A DNA stretch of 64,000 bases from Marinimicrobium sp. C6131 (GTDB lineage: Bacteria; Pseudomonadota; Gammaproteobacteria; Pseudomonadales; Cellvibrionaceae). The notes below the pieces were generated by a model that searched no databases, had not been told where the DNA came from, and saw only the letters and a list, made by a program, of their open reading frames with translations. A program made the translations under genes and the position numbers. Location of the stretch: NCBI RefSeq assembly GCF_026153455.1, contig NZ_CP110629.1, positions 3,720,001 through 3,784,000 on the forward strand. Direction: 5' to 3'. This document shows positions 34,205 to 44,143 of this stretch, piece by piece. The stretch's first letter is position 1, and each line of letters starts with the position of its first letter.

Positions 34205-36793
34205 GTGTTAAAACCGCTTTTCGTTGTGGGCTGTGCCCTGTCCCTGTCAGCCTGCCTGACTCAGAAGTCCCAGGATGAGCTCGATGAAACCGGCTCACCG
34301 GAGCGCTCAGCCGAGATTCAATATCAACCCTATTCATTGGATCCGGAAGGGCGTGTTGAAAGCGTCACCATCCAGTCGTCGGAGACGTCTTCGGGTGAGC
34401 GTCGGTTTACCCTCAAGTCCAGTCAGTTCCAGCGCGACGATATGCCCCGTGAGCGTACCTTTGTAGAGTCCGCTGACGCCCTGCGTGTCGAGACCGGTAG
34501 TGTGCTGTTTGACGGTCTGTTTGCCATGGCGGTGGACGACCTGAAGCTGCTCAGTGTCGATGCCATTCGCGATGATCAGTACAACCAGGGTAACGAGATC
34601 GATTGCCAGTGCTTTCAGACCGGAGAAAAATGGCATTACGTCTGGACCCGGGATCTGGCGTATGCAGCGGATCTGTCCCTGGCCGTTGTCGACCCGCAAC
34701 GGACGATCAATTCACTGCGCTTCAAAACCAGCGACTTCCGGCCGGAAGCCTCCGCACCGGATCACCTGCCAGAAGGCAGCCGGCAGATCATTCAGGATAC
34801 CGGCTCCGGGGGCAGTTGGGCGGTCAGTACCGACCGGGTGTCCTGGGCGCTGGCGGCGGAGCGGGTCATGCATCAGCTGTCGGGTGAAGAGAGGGAATCG
34901 TTTGAGCGGGATACCTTTGCCAGCTTACGAGGCACTGTTGAAGCCGACCGTCGCGTCGCCTTCGACCCCCAGGACGGCCTCTATGGCGGCGAACAGTCCT
35001 ATCTGGACTGGCGCGTACAGACCTATGCTCCCTGGATCACCAACAACCTGAGCCGAATGTCTGAAAGCAAGGCGCTGTCGACCAACGTGATGCATTACCG
35101 GGCGATTCTGCTGGCGGCATCCCTTTCGGAGCAGCGTGGGGAGCCTGCCCTGGCCGATCGTTATCAGCAGTGGGCGTCGGATCTGAAGCAGCGGATCAAT
35201 GAGCGGTTCTGGCTGCAAGCCGAAGGGCTGTATGCGAGCTTGACCGGACCCAATGAGGTACCGGTGGTTACTCGTAAATACGACATGCTGGGCACCGCCT
35301 TGGCGATACTGTATGGCATCGCCGATGAGGAACGGGCGAGGGCTGCCATGAATCATTACCCGCACGCCCCTTTCGGGGTTCCGGTGTATTACCCCCAGCA
35401 ACCCGAACAGCGGGTGTATCACAACCGGGGTATCTGGCCGTTTGTTACTGCCTATGCGCTCAAAGCCGGTGCATCGGTGAACAACTATAAAGTCGTCGAC
35501 AATGCGGTGAATTCCCTGATGCGGGGAGCGGCGCTCAATCTTTCCAATATGGAGAATCTGGAATGGCTGACGGCGAAACCCTGGTATGACGATGGTCCTG
35601 TCATCAATTCCCGTCGCCAGCTGTGGTCGGTGGCCGGTTACCTCACGATGGTAATGGAAACCGTCTTTGGCTATCGGGTGAATTCCGACGGGATAGAGAT
35701 CGCTCCATTTCTGACGGTGGACACCCGACGTCGCCTGGGGGATCAACCTTCCGCCTGGTTGCGCTCCGTGGACTACAAAGGCAAAGCAATTGCCATTGAG
35801 CTGGTATTGCCGGACAACGCCGATGGCGATGGCTATTATCCGGTCGACAGTGTCCGACTCAATGGGGACGTCGTTGAGGGGCGCATCACAGAGGAGATGC
35901 TCGCAGAGAGCAACCACATTCAGGTGCGCTTCGCGGCCCGGGTCAACAATGATAGCCGTCTGACCACTGTGCCGGCTGTGGATCCGCTCAGTCGCACAGA
36001 GCCCGCGGTGTTTTCACCCGCAGCGCCTACCATTGTTTCTCTCGAGTCTGATGGACAATCGCTGGTGGTGCGTTTCTCTGATGATGCCAATATCGGGACT
36101 GACGCATCGGTCCGTTACAACCTGTACCGCAATGATATACAAGTGGCGAGCGACCTGGACAAACTCCAGTGGACGGATCGTTCCGACGGGCTGGGGGATC
36201 ACCGTCAGTGCTATGCCGTCGAAGCCGTATATCGTCAGAGCGGCCATCGCTCCCATCTGTCTGAACCGGTGTGTCACAACGGCGCTGGCGCTCAGGACAT
36301 CGCGGTCAATGACGAGCGGATAACCTCCAACCTTCCCATCACACCGCCTTCGGCGATGCTGGATGCTCCGACGTTGAAAGAGTGGGGCCAGGAGGGGGAC
36401 TCTCTGTCGCTTGACGGGTGGGCCGTCGAACGTGACGGACGCTACGTGGTGCGCCTGCGCTACAACAACCGGCAGCACACCATTGACTCCGGTGTCACCA
36501 ATGCCATCAAGCAGCTCGTCATTCGCGACGCCAATGGAGTGGAAGTGGCGCGGCGCATTGTTCAGATGCCCAATGTGGAGGATCGCGACGGCCGTCACCC
36601 TCTGCGCCGTTCAACGGAGGTGGAGGTATCGCTGAACCGGGGCGAATACCAGCTGCAATTGGAGGATTATTTCAATATGAGTTACCTGTCTTCCAATCGT
36701 ACCTATGGCGCCAGAGGTGGCCAGAATGGGCCAGTGAACCGTGCCAGCATTGCCGCCTTTGAACTGATCTACCTCGGTGAGGCACCAGAGTAA
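34205..36793 (+). CDS. Six-hairpin glycosidase-like lipoprotein
   Basis: About 862 residues. The GTG at 34205 follows GGAGGA and gives a compact lipoprotein signal (FVVGCALSLSACLT). An in-frame ATG at 34187 lacks a ribosome site. The central part looks like an (alpha/alpha)6 toroid glycosidase: KWHYVWTRDLAYAADLSLAV, GGEQSYLDWR, TRKYDMLGTALAILYGI, VYHNRGIWPFVTAYALKAG. Exact GH family is not certain; GH15- or GH63-like clans are candidates. A fibronectin-III-like segment and a C-terminal beta-sandwich, possibly carbohydrate-binding, follow. It probably releases sugars from GH49 products. Confidence 0.7.
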   Translation: MLKPLFVVGCALSLSACLTQKSQDELDETGSPERSAEIQYQPYSLDPEGRVESVTIQSSETSSGERRFTLKSSQFQRDDMPRERTFVESADALRVETGSVLFDGLFAMAVDDLKLLSVDAIRDDQYNQGNEIDCQCFQTGEKWHYVWTRDLAYAADLSLAVVDPQRTINSLRFKTSDFRPEASAPDHLPEGSRQIIQDTGSGGSWAVSTDRVSWALAAERVMHQLSGEERESFERDTFASLRGTVEADRRVAFDPQDGLYGGEQSYLDWRVQTYAPWITNNLSRMSESKALSTNVMHYRAILLAASLSEQRGEPALADRYQQWASDLKQRINERFWLQAEGLYASLTGPNEVPVVTRKYDMLGTALAILYGIADEERARAAMNHYPHAPFGVPVYYPQQPEQRVYHNRGIWPFVTAYALKAGASVNNYKVVDNAVNSLMRGAALNLSNMENLEWLTAKPWYDDGPVINSRRQLWSVAGYLTMVMETVFGYRVNSDGIEIAPFLTVDTRRRLGDQPSAWLRSVDYKGKAIAIELVLPDNADGDGYYPVDSVRLNGDVVEGRITEEMLAESNHIQVRFAARVNNDSRLTTVPAVDPLSRTEPAVFSPAAPTIVSLESDGQSLVVRFSDDANIGTDASVRYNLYRNDIQVASDLDKLQWTDRSDGLGDHRQCYAVEAVYRQSGHRSHLSEPVCHNGAGAQDIAVNDERITSNLPITPPSAMLDAPTLKEWGQEGDSLSLDGWAVERDGRYVVRLRYNNRQHTIDSGVTNAIKQLVIRDANGVEVARRIVQMPNVEDRDGRHPLRRSTEVEVSLNRGEYQLQLEDYFNMSYLSSNRTYGARGGQNGPVNRASIAAFELIYLGEAPE

Positions 36794-36938
36794 AAAATTG
36801 ATGTGGGGGGAGTGGTTTTTACCGGGCTGTGCGTCTCAATGGCAGCATCGGGAAAATCACCTCCCGTGCCCACCCCAGCTGTCTGCACTCCCATTGGGAG
36901 TGACCATCAGACCCAATAATAAATCAGGAGAGGTAATT

Positions 36939-39695
36939 GTGACCGCAACCTACAATAACGCCCAGCGAGTGAATCCGGGCTTCAAATTGAAAGCACTCAG
37001 CGCCACACTCTTACTTGTCGCCGGCTCAACGGCCGTGCAGGCTCAGAGCACGAACGGCGCCGAGCCCATGCTTGAAGAAATCGTTGTCAAGGGCATTCGC
37101 GCGAGTATGGAGTCCGCCTCCGAACTCAAGCGCAACGCCGCTGTGGTGGTTGATGCCATCACCGCCGAGGATGTGGGCAAATTCCCCGATCCCAACGTGG
37201 CCGAGGCGCTGCAGCGTGTGACCGGCGTACAAATCAGCCGGGACCGCGGTGGTGAAGGCCGCTGGGTGTCCATCCGCGGCTTGAGTAGCCAGTACAATAT
37301 GACGCTGTTGAACGGACGGACCCTGGCCACCGACAACGCGGGCCGTGATTTCAGTTTCGATGTGATGCCCTCGGAAGCCATTTCCGGTGCCGAAGTCTAT
37401 AAAACCAGCATGGCCTCTCTGCCTGAGGGTAGCATTGGTGGCCTGGTCAATCTGACCACCGCCAAGCCCCTCGACAATCCTGGTTTGCACGCCTCCGGTT
37501 CAGCGGGTGCCTTTTACGATGGCGCTACCGAGGACTGGACCGGCCAATATTCCGGCGTTTTGAGTAACACCTTTCTGGATGACACCGTCGGTGCGTCTGT
37601 CGGTATCTCCTATTACAAACGCAACTGGCGGGCCAACACCTTCGACAGCTTCACCTCCAGCACCGAGCAGGTTGATGCCAATAATGATGGCGTCAAGGAA
37701 GAGGCGGTTGATGGTCGGGGGATCTTCCCGGGCATCATTTCCTACCAGACCAAATTCGGTGAGCGCGAACGCCTGGGCTTTACCGGTGCTTTGCAGTTCC
37801 GCCCGAACGACAATTTCGAAACGACGCTGGATGGCTTTTACTCCAATTACAAAACCCCGGAGTCTGCCTACTCGTTTAACGTCAACTTCTACAGTAATGA
37901 CGGCTGGGATCGGTTCGAGAATTACGAGCTGGAACCTTACAATGGCGATGAGGTTGATCGCTGGTTGATCAGCTCGTTTGATCTGACCAATATCCCGCTG
38001 GAGATCGGCACCGACACCAAGGCCCGCGAGGCCGAGACCTACATGGTCGGCTGGAACTCCATCTGGAATGTCCGTGAGGATCTGGAGCTGACTTTCGATA
38101 TTGCCTACTCCGAAGCCGATCGTCCCATTAACGGGACCGAATACTACACGGTGGCCGGTGTGAACGGTGGTAATTTCAGCTTCGAGGCAACGCCCGAAGT
38201 GCCGACCGTCACTTGTGTGCTGGACGATGGTCGTAACTGCCTGGATGTGACCAACGACGAAATCGGTCTGCACTTCATGGAGCCCAAGGGCGAAAGCGTC
38301 AATGACAAGGCACTGTCGGTTCGCTTTGACGGTGACTACCGTCTGGATAGCGTGGAGCTTATCGATTCCATCGAATTTGGTGTGACCTACTCCGGCCGGG
38401 AAAAAGATAAAGTGAACTGGCGTCCGGACAATGCCTGTGGTTACTGTGGCTTTGGCGACACACTGGGTGAAGTCGGTGTTCAGGCGGTTGTTCCCTTCCC
38501 GGGTGAGTACGAATACGACAGCGGCTTCGATTCCTGGCCCGCACTGGACCCGATCCAGCTGTTCCAGGCGGCGAGGTTGCATCGCGGTGACGAGTACTTC
38601 CGCTCCAACATTCTCGCCCAGCCGGAGCTGCGCTCCTCGGCCCTGATCGAAGAAGATGTCAGCGGTGGTTATATCCAGGCCAATTTCGCGGGTAACCGCT
38701 GGTCCGGTAATGTCGGTGGTCGCTGGGTGTATACCGAAACCCTCTCCATGGGGCACTCCCAGCAATTGCTGGAACTGCAGGAAATACCGAACAGCACCAA
38801 CTGGAACGCCGAGTTCACCGAGGTGGTGCCGGTCAGTGAGTCGAACTCCTACGATAACTTCCTGCCTTCGGCCAACTTCACCTATGAGTTGAGCGAAGAG
38901 TATCTGATGCGGGCATCCGCATCCCGCTCCATTACCCGCCCGACCATTTCCCAGCTGGGACCGGACGTCAACTGGGAGGTGAACAGCCCACCGCCCCGGG
39001 TCAACCGCAACGGCAACCCCGAACTTGAGCCCTTTGTGGCCGACTCGCTCGACCTGTCCCTGGAGTGGTATGGCGGCGGTGGCAGCTCGGCGGCCATTGC
39101 ACTGTTCTACAAGGATATCGGTGGTCTGATTACCAGCGAACAGTTTGGCGATGAATTTCAGGTGCGGGTGGTTGATGAGGACGGCAATGCCTCGGATGAA
39201 GCTCTGGACTTTGAAGTCACGGCACCGGTTAATGGTGATAGCGCCAAAGTGTTTGGCTCCGAACTGGCCTACCAGTACCTGTTTGATAACGGCTTCGGGG
39301 TCATGGCCAACTTTACCTGGGTAGACAGCGAAGCCGAGCTGACGGTGGACGGTGAGAAGATTGACACCGAGCTGAGCGGCGTGTCGGAGTACACCTACAA
39401 CCTCGCCGGTATTTACGAGCGCGGTCCGGTCAGTAGCCGTCTGGCCTGGAGTTACCGGGATGAATTCACGGCCTGTAACACCTGTGCTCCGGGTGGGCGT
39501 CCTACCACGACCAAGGAATTCGGTTCGCTGGACTTCAGCGCCAGCTATGAGATTACCGATAACCTCTCGGTCTATCTGGAAGGGCAGAACCTGCTGGAGG
39601 AGGATAACCACACCTACAGCCAGGATGTCCGCATAACCCAGAACTACGAGGCGTACAGTCGTCGCTTCGAGCTCGGCGTTCGGGCGAGCTTCTAA
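36939..39695 (+). CDS. TonB-dependent receptor 1 (no STN domain)
   Basis: About 918 residues from the GTG at 36939, which follows AGGAGAGG. The frame stays open back to 36777 inside the previous gene, but that part is not a signal sequence. The signal peptide is LKALSATLLLVAGSTAVQAQ, the TonB box EEIVVKG, and the plug domain has FPDPNVAEALQRVTGVQISRD and NGRTLATDNAGRDF. A 22-strand barrel follows, ending in aromatic RRFELGVRASF. It resembles the carbohydrate-type receptors of marine bacteria and is closely similar to the next gene. It probably imports oligosaccharides made by the two glycosidases. Confidence 0.93.
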   Translation: MTATYNNAQRVNPGFKLKALSATLLLVAGSTAVQAQSTNGAEPMLEEIVVKGIRASMESASELKRNAAVVVDAITAEDVGKFPDPNVAEALQRVTGVQISRDRGGEGRWVSIRGLSSQYNMTLLNGRTLATDNAGRDFSFDVMPSEAISGAEVYKTSMASLPEGSIGGLVNLTTAKPLDNPGLHASGSAGAFYDGATEDWTGQYSGVLSNTFLDDTVGASVGISYYKRNWRANTFDSFTSSTEQVDANNDGVKEEAVDGRGIFPGIISYQTKFGERERLGFTGALQFRPNDNFETTLDGFYSNYKTPESAYSFNVNFYSNDGWDRFENYELEPYNGDEVDRWLISSFDLTNIPLEIGTDTKAREAETYMVGWNSIWNVREDLELTFDIAYSEADRPINGTEYYTVAGVNGGNFSFEATPEVPTVTCVLDDGRNCLDVTNDEIGLHFMEPKGESVNDKALSVRFDGDYRLDSVELIDSIEFGVTYSGREKDKVNWRPDNACGYCGFGDTLGEVGVQAVVPFPGEYEYDSGFDSWPALDPIQLFQAARLHRGDEYFRSNILAQPELRSSALIEEDVSGGYIQANFAGNRWSGNVGGRWVYTETLSMGHSQQLLELQEIPNSTNWNAEFTEVVPVSESNSYDNFLPSANFTYELSEEYLMRASASRSITRPTISQLGPDVNWEVNSPPPRVNRNGNPELEPFVADSLDLSLEWYGGGGSSAAIALFYKDIGGLITSEQFGDEFQVRVVDEDGNASDEALDFEVTAPVNGDSAKVFGSELAYQYLFDNGFGVMANFTWVDSEAELTVDGEKIDTELSGVSEYTYNLAGIYERGPVSSRLAWSYRDEFTACNTCAPGGRPTTTKEFGSLDFSASYEITDNLSVYLEGQNLLEEDNHTYSQDVRITQNYEAYSRRFELGVRASF

Positions 39696-39713
39696 AGTCG
39701 TTCGACCTGGTTG

Positions 39714-39759
39714 AACGACAATACCCGGCTTCCTGATTCAGGAGCCGGGTATTGTCGTT
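39714..39759. terminator. Long hairpin after receptor 1
   Basis: AACGACAATACCCGGC and GCCGGGTATTGTCGTT pair and continue into an inner stem with one bulged base. A clear T-run is missing, so it may stop or stabilise the receptor transcript rather than being a classical terminator. It separates receptor 1 from receptor 2. Confidence 0.6.
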
Positions 39760-39874
39760 GCACCCTGTTCATGAACCGAGCGGTCGGTCAATCGATCTGG
39801 CCACTGAATTGCGTTATAGTGAAACCCGAAAGAAACAATAATGACAGTCAATAAGACTTCAACGGTTCGGTTTC

Positions 39875-42800
39875 ATGTTGCTGAAAAAATCGCCCTTGCG
39901 CTGCGATGGATATTTCGCCGCCCTCCCGATGGTCCGGACGGGGCGCGGCATTCTATTGCTGTGGTGTTTTCTGCTGCATCCGCTCGCCTGGGCCGATGAG
40001 CCACACTATACCTTTTCAGTGTCTGCTCAGCCTCTGGATCAGGCGTTGCTGGAGCTGTCCAGTCAGGCCCGCGTGAACGTCCTGGGCTTGTCTCGAGCGC
40101 TGGAAGGGCTGCAATCCGCACCAGTTGAAGGGAGTATGAGCCTTGATCAGGCTCTCGGCCGAATGTTGGCGAACGTTCCGCTGTCCTACGAGCTGCTTGA
40201 ATCGGGCTCGGTCATTATTCAGGCGCCCACCCCTGCACGCACGTCAGCCGAACCGGAAACACCGGTTATTGTGGAGGAGCGTCCGACCTACGATATTCTG
40301 GTAACCGGTATTCGACAGAGCCTTCGTACCTCTGCCGAGTTCAAGCGACTGGCGCCGGTGATTGTGGATACCATCACGGCGGAAGACGCCGGCAAATTTC
40401 CGGATCCCAATGTGGCCGAAGCCCTTCAGCGTGTGACCGGCGTTCAGATCAGCCGTGATCGCGGCGGAGAGGGACGCTGGGTGTCGGTTCGGGGCTTGAG
40501 CAGTCAGTACAATATGACCACGCTCAATGGCCGCACGCTGGCGACCGACAACGCGGGACGGGATTTCAGTTTCGATGTCATGCCATCGGAGAGCATCGCC
40601 AGTGCCCGCGTGTACAAAACCGCCATGGCGTCGCTGCCTGAAGGAAGCATTGGCGGGTTGGTGGATCTGCAGACGACGCAGCCCCTGGATGATCCGGGAT
40701 TTCGCGGACATGGTTCGGTCGGCGGTTTCTTCGATGGAGCCACCCGCCAATGGACAGAACAGTACGCCGGTACCCTACAGAACAGTTTCCGGGACGGCAC
40801 CTTGGGACTCTCTCTAGGCGGCTCCTACTACCAACGGGACTGGCAAGCGGATACCTACGACAGCTTTGTCTCTGGAACCGAACCGGTGGATGCCAATGGC
40901 GATGGTGTTCGCGATGAAATGTTGGACGGTCGCGGAGTCTATCCGGGCATTATTTCCTTCCAGAAAAAATTCGGACAGCGCGAACGTCTCGGGATTACCG
41001 GTGCTTTGCAGTACCAGCCGGATGATGATTTTGAAATCACACTGGATGCGTTTTACTCCCGTTACAAGACCCCCGAGTCGGCCTATTCGTACAACGTCAA
41101 TTTCTACAGCAATGATGGCGCCCGTCGGTTTTCCGATGCCGTGCTCGAAGCCTTTGACGGGGATGGCCAGGATCGCTGGCTGATCAGGGACTTTGAACTG
41201 AACGATATTCCGGTGGAAATCGGCAACGATACCAAAGCCCGGGAGGCGACAACGGCCATGGTGGGTTGGAATACCCGTTGGCGCGCGAACGACGACCTGA
41301 CGCTAACGCTTGATCTGGCGCTCTCTGAAGCGGACCGGCCGATCAATGGTACGGAGTACTATACCGTCGCTGGCGTCAATGGTGGCAACTTCCGGTTTGA
41401 GGCGCAGGATCCCGTGCCCCGTGTGCGCTGCACCTTTGATACTGGCGAGCCCTGTCTGGACGTCAACAACGACTCAATCGCGCTGCACTTTCTGGAGCCG
41501 AAGGGAGAGAATGTCAATGATCAGGCACTCTCCTCGCGATTGGAAGGGCGGTGGGTGACGAATGAGTTGAACTACCTGGACGATCTACAATTCGGTTTGA
41601 TCCACACCCGGCGACGTAAAGAGAAAGTGGATTGGCGCCCCTCAAACCCCTGCGCGTTCTGCGGGTTTGAGGACACCCTGGGGGAGGTCGGGGTAACAGC
41701 AACGGTACCCTTTCCGGGGCATTATGATTATGCGTCCGGGTTTGATCGATGGCCGGCACTGGATCCCCTGGCTTTGTTTGAAGCGGCGAAAGCACACCGC
41801 GGCGATGCATTCTTTGAGCGCAACATTCTGGCGAAACCACGGCTTCGGGCCTCGTCGGTTATCAACGAGGATGTGAGCGGTGCCTTTGTTCAATTCAATC
41901 TGTCGGGCGCTCATTGGTTTGCCAATCTTGGAGGACGCTGGGTCATCACAGATACCCTGTCCCGAGGCCACAGCCAGCAACTGCTTGAGCTGCGGGAAAT
42001 TCCAGGCAGCACCAACTGGAATCCGGTTTTCAGCGATATTGTGCCGGTGGCGGAAAGTCATCGGTACCGGAACTTTCTTCCTTCGTTCAATGCGAGCTAC
42101 GAGTTTACCGAGTCGTTACTGGGGCGTGTGGGACTCTCCCGGAGTATGACGCGGCCCACGTTATCCCAATTGGGGCCGGACGTCATGTGGGAGGTCAATA
42201 GTCCGCCACCCCGGGTCGAGCGCAATGGTAATCCGGGGCTCGAGCCGTTTATTGCCGACTCCGCGGATCTGTCTTTGGAGTGGTACGGACGGGGCGGAAG
42301 TTCGATGGCCGCCGCGTTATTTTACAAAGACATCCGCGGTTTGATCACCAGTGATGTGTTTGAAAGCGACTTCTCCGTTCAGGTTGTGGGTGTCGATGGG
42401 TCGGAAACCGAGGAGATTCTGACGTTCGATGTGTTGGCACCGGTGAACGGAACCGACGCCAGGGTACAGGGCGTGGAGCTTGCCTATCAGTATCTGTTTG
42501 ATAATGGGTTTGGTGTGATGGCCAATATGACCTGGGTCAACAGTGATGCGACCTTGACGAGCGAAGAGGCCCAAAGTCACACTGAACTGAGCGGTGTGTC
42601 CGAGTACACCTATAATTTGGTTGGACTTTATGAGCGACGGGCGTTCAGTGGCCGTCTCGCCTGGAATTATCGGGGTGAATTCATCGCCTGCAATACCTGC
42701 GGCCCTGGCGGCGTACCCACGACAACCGCCGCGTTCGGCTCGCTGGATTTCAGCCTCAGCTATGATTTAAGCGAGCGTCTGTCCCTCTATGCGGAAGGGC

Positions 42801-42910
42801 AAAACCTGCTCCGGGAGGACAATCACACCTACAGCGTTGATCGCCGTCTTACCAACAGCTACGAAGCCTACAGCCGTCGCTTCGAGCTGGGTATTCGCTT
42901 CTCTTTCTGA
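39875..42910 (+). CDS. TonB-dependent receptor 2 with STN signalling domain
   Basis: 1011 residues. After the signal region (ILLLWCFLLHPLAWA) comes an STN domain (about residues 45-115: YTFSVSAQPLDQALLELSSQARVNV), then the TonB box region YDILVTG. The plug and barrel nearly parallel receptor 1, including NVAEALQRVTGVQISRDRGGEGRW. STN domains contact FecR, so this receptor is the likely sensor for the FecI/FecR pair at 29.8 kb. Shared cysteine motifs (CAFCGF, CNTCGPGG) suggest extracellular disulfides in both receptors. It arose by tandem duplication relative to receptor 1. Confidence 0.94.
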   Translation: MLLKKSPLRCDGYFAALPMVRTGRGILLLWCFLLHPLAWADEPHYTFSVSAQPLDQALLELSSQARVNVLGLSRALEGLQSAPVEGSMSLDQALGRMLANVPLSYELLESGSVIIQAPTPARTSAEPETPVIVEERPTYDILVTGIRQSLRTSAEFKRLAPVIVDTITAEDAGKFPDPNVAEALQRVTGVQISRDRGGEGRWVSVRGLSSQYNMTTLNGRTLATDNAGRDFSFDVMPSESIASARVYKTAMASLPEGSIGGLVDLQTTQPLDDPGFRGHGSVGGFFDGATRQWTEQYAGTLQNSFRDGTLGLSLGGSYYQRDWQADTYDSFVSGTEPVDANGDGVRDEMLDGRGVYPGIISFQKKFGQRERLGITGALQYQPDDDFEITLDAFYSRYKTPESAYSYNVNFYSNDGARRFSDAVLEAFDGDGQDRWLIRDFELNDIPVEIGNDTKAREATTAMVGWNTRWRANDDLTLTLDLALSEADRPINGTEYYTVAGVNGGNFRFEAQDPVPRVRCTFDTGEPCLDVNNDSIALHFLEPKGENVNDQALSSRLEGRWVTNELNYLDDLQFGLIHTRRRKEKVDWRPSNPCAFCGFEDTLGEVGVTATVPFPGHYDYASGFDRWPALDPLALFEAAKAHRGDAFFERNILAKPRLRASSVINEDVSGAFVQFNLSGAHWFANLGGRWVITDTLSRGHSQQLLELREIPGSTNWNPVFSDIVPVAESHRYRNFLPSFNASYEFTESLLGRVGLSRSMTRPTLSQLGPDVMWEVNSPPPRVERNGNPGLEPFIADSADLSLEWYGRGGSSMAAALFYKDIRGLITSDVFESDFSVQVVGVDGSETEEILTFDVLAPVNGTDARVQGVELAYQYLFDNGFGVMANMTWVNSDATLTSEEAQSHTELSGVSEYTYNLVGLYERRAFSGRLAWNYRGEFIACNTCGPGGVPTTTAAFGSLDFSLSYDLSERLSLYAEGQNLLREDNHTYSVDRRLTNSYEAYSRRFELGIRFSF

Positions 42911-43075
42911 TCGTTCACGCAACGTTGCCTTCCGTTCCCCAGTTTCTTTGATTGGGGGGAGTGGAATGCCTGCCCCCACCCGTCCTATTAATGCAGAAAA
43001 AGACGATCCGATGGCAAATGTCGTCCGTGGGTCGTGGTCACCCTGTACTCCCTCTAATAATGAAAGAGAGCGACT

Positions 43076-44026
43076 ATGAATCTTTATCACTTCCTGACTG
43101 CAAATACCTTGCGTACCTGGCTGTTCGCACTGACCCTCGGCGGGCTTCCGATGATGATGACTGCTTGTGGTGGCGAAACGCAGACTGGCCCCGATTTGCC
43201 ACCTTTACCGGAGCAGGAGCAAAATGATGATCAGACGCCCGGTAACGATGACTCGGATGATGGCTCGGCGAATACCGATGTCGACCCGCTCTACATGGTA
43301 GGCAGCGCAACGCCCGGCGGTTGGTCCCTGGACAACAAAGAAGCGTTGCAACCGCAAAGCGATAATGAAGCGGTGTACCAATGGCAGGGCGAGCTGGGGA
43401 CCGGCGAAATCAAGTTCGCCCATTACGAGGCGACGGATTTCTGCGGTGGTGCCTGGCTGCTGGCGAGCAGTGAAGCTGAACCGGTCAGTCTCGATGGCAG
43501 TGGCAATGCCTATACCTGGACAGAAGACTGTCCTGATGAGACAGGCGTGTCCGACTGGAAATGGACGGTGGAAACCGCCGGCGTCTACGAGATTCGGGTC
43601 AACACCGACGAAGAGCGTGTGTACTTCGCGTTGGAGGAAGCCGATAACAATACTGAAGAGCCGGGGGAGAGCGGTGTTCACCTGTTTTTGGTGGGTGACG
43701 CCACGCCGGGTGGTTGGAGTCTGGACGATGCGACCATGATGGACCGGGGAGCCGACAATACACGCCAGTACACAGTGACCCTGGAGCTGACCAGCGGAAG
43801 CTTCAAAATTGCCATGGCGGAATCGGCCTCAGAACTGTCATTTGATCCGGGGCACGACTGGATCCACCCCAACACGGAGGGTCAGCCGCTGGCCGAAACG
43901 GCGTACTCCATTGTGACGGCGGGCGAGGGTGAAGATTACAAATGGCAGATTTCGGAAGATGCAGCGGGTACTTACGATATCGCGGTAGATCTGGAAGCGG
44001 AAACCATCCTGATCGACCCACAATAA
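43076..44026 (+). CDS. Lipoprotein with two SusE/SusF-like starch-binding modules
   Basis: 316 residues. A signal ending MMTACGG, an acidic low-complexity linker, then two related modules starting LYMVGSATPGGWSLDNKEAL and LFLVGDATPGGWSLDDATMM, each ending in a strand like EIRVNTDEERVYFALE. These resemble the outer-membrane SusE/SusF glucan-binding modules of Bacteroidetes. It probably sits on the cell surface and captures the polysaccharide for the nearby receptors. The start (ATG after AGAGAGCG) is 165 bp after receptor 2. It carries no catalytic motif. Confidence 0.8.
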   Translation: MNLYHFLTANTLRTWLFALTLGGLPMMMTACGGETQTGPDLPPLPEQEQNDDQTPGNDDSDDGSANTDVDPLYMVGSATPGGWSLDNKEALQPQSDNEAVYQWQGELGTGEIKFAHYEATDFCGGAWLLASSEAEPVSLDGSGNAYTWTEDCPDETGVSDWKWTVETAGVYEIRVNTDEERVYFALEEADNNTEEPGESGVHLFLVGDATPGGWSLDDATMMDRGADNTRQYTVTLELTSGSFKIAMAESASELSFDPGHDWIHPNTEGQPLAETAYSIVTAGEGEDYKWQISEDAAGTYDIAVDLEAETILIDPQ

Positions 44027-44057
44027 ACGTTTCGTCTCGTTTCGTTTCGGTGTGCGG

Positions 44058-44129
44058 CGGGTGCGCTTCGCTTACCCGCCCTACGTAAACTGCGGAGGTC
44101 GCGTAGGGCGGGTAAGCGAAGCGCACCCG
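44058..44129. repeat. Extragenic palindrome between the SusE/F gene and hemH
   Basis: Perfect 28-base arms (44058-44085 and 44102-44129) containing GGGTGCGCTTCGCTTACCCG, with a 16-base centre. It lies between convergent genes, so it may end transcription from both sides. It belongs with the shorter palindromes at 17229, 46058 and 54785. Confidence 0.75.
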
Positions 44130-44143
44130 TTACCGAAGGCGGA

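Noticed and set aside
36777..36938. Upstream ATG extension of TonB receptor 1
   Set aside because: It overlaps the previous gene's end and would bury the signal peptide; the GTG at 36939 has a strong ribosome site.
37500..39611. 703-codon minus-strand open frame opposite receptor 1
   Set aside because: It is the complement of a strongly coding, GC-rich gene with clear family motifs; such long shadow frames are common at this GC content.
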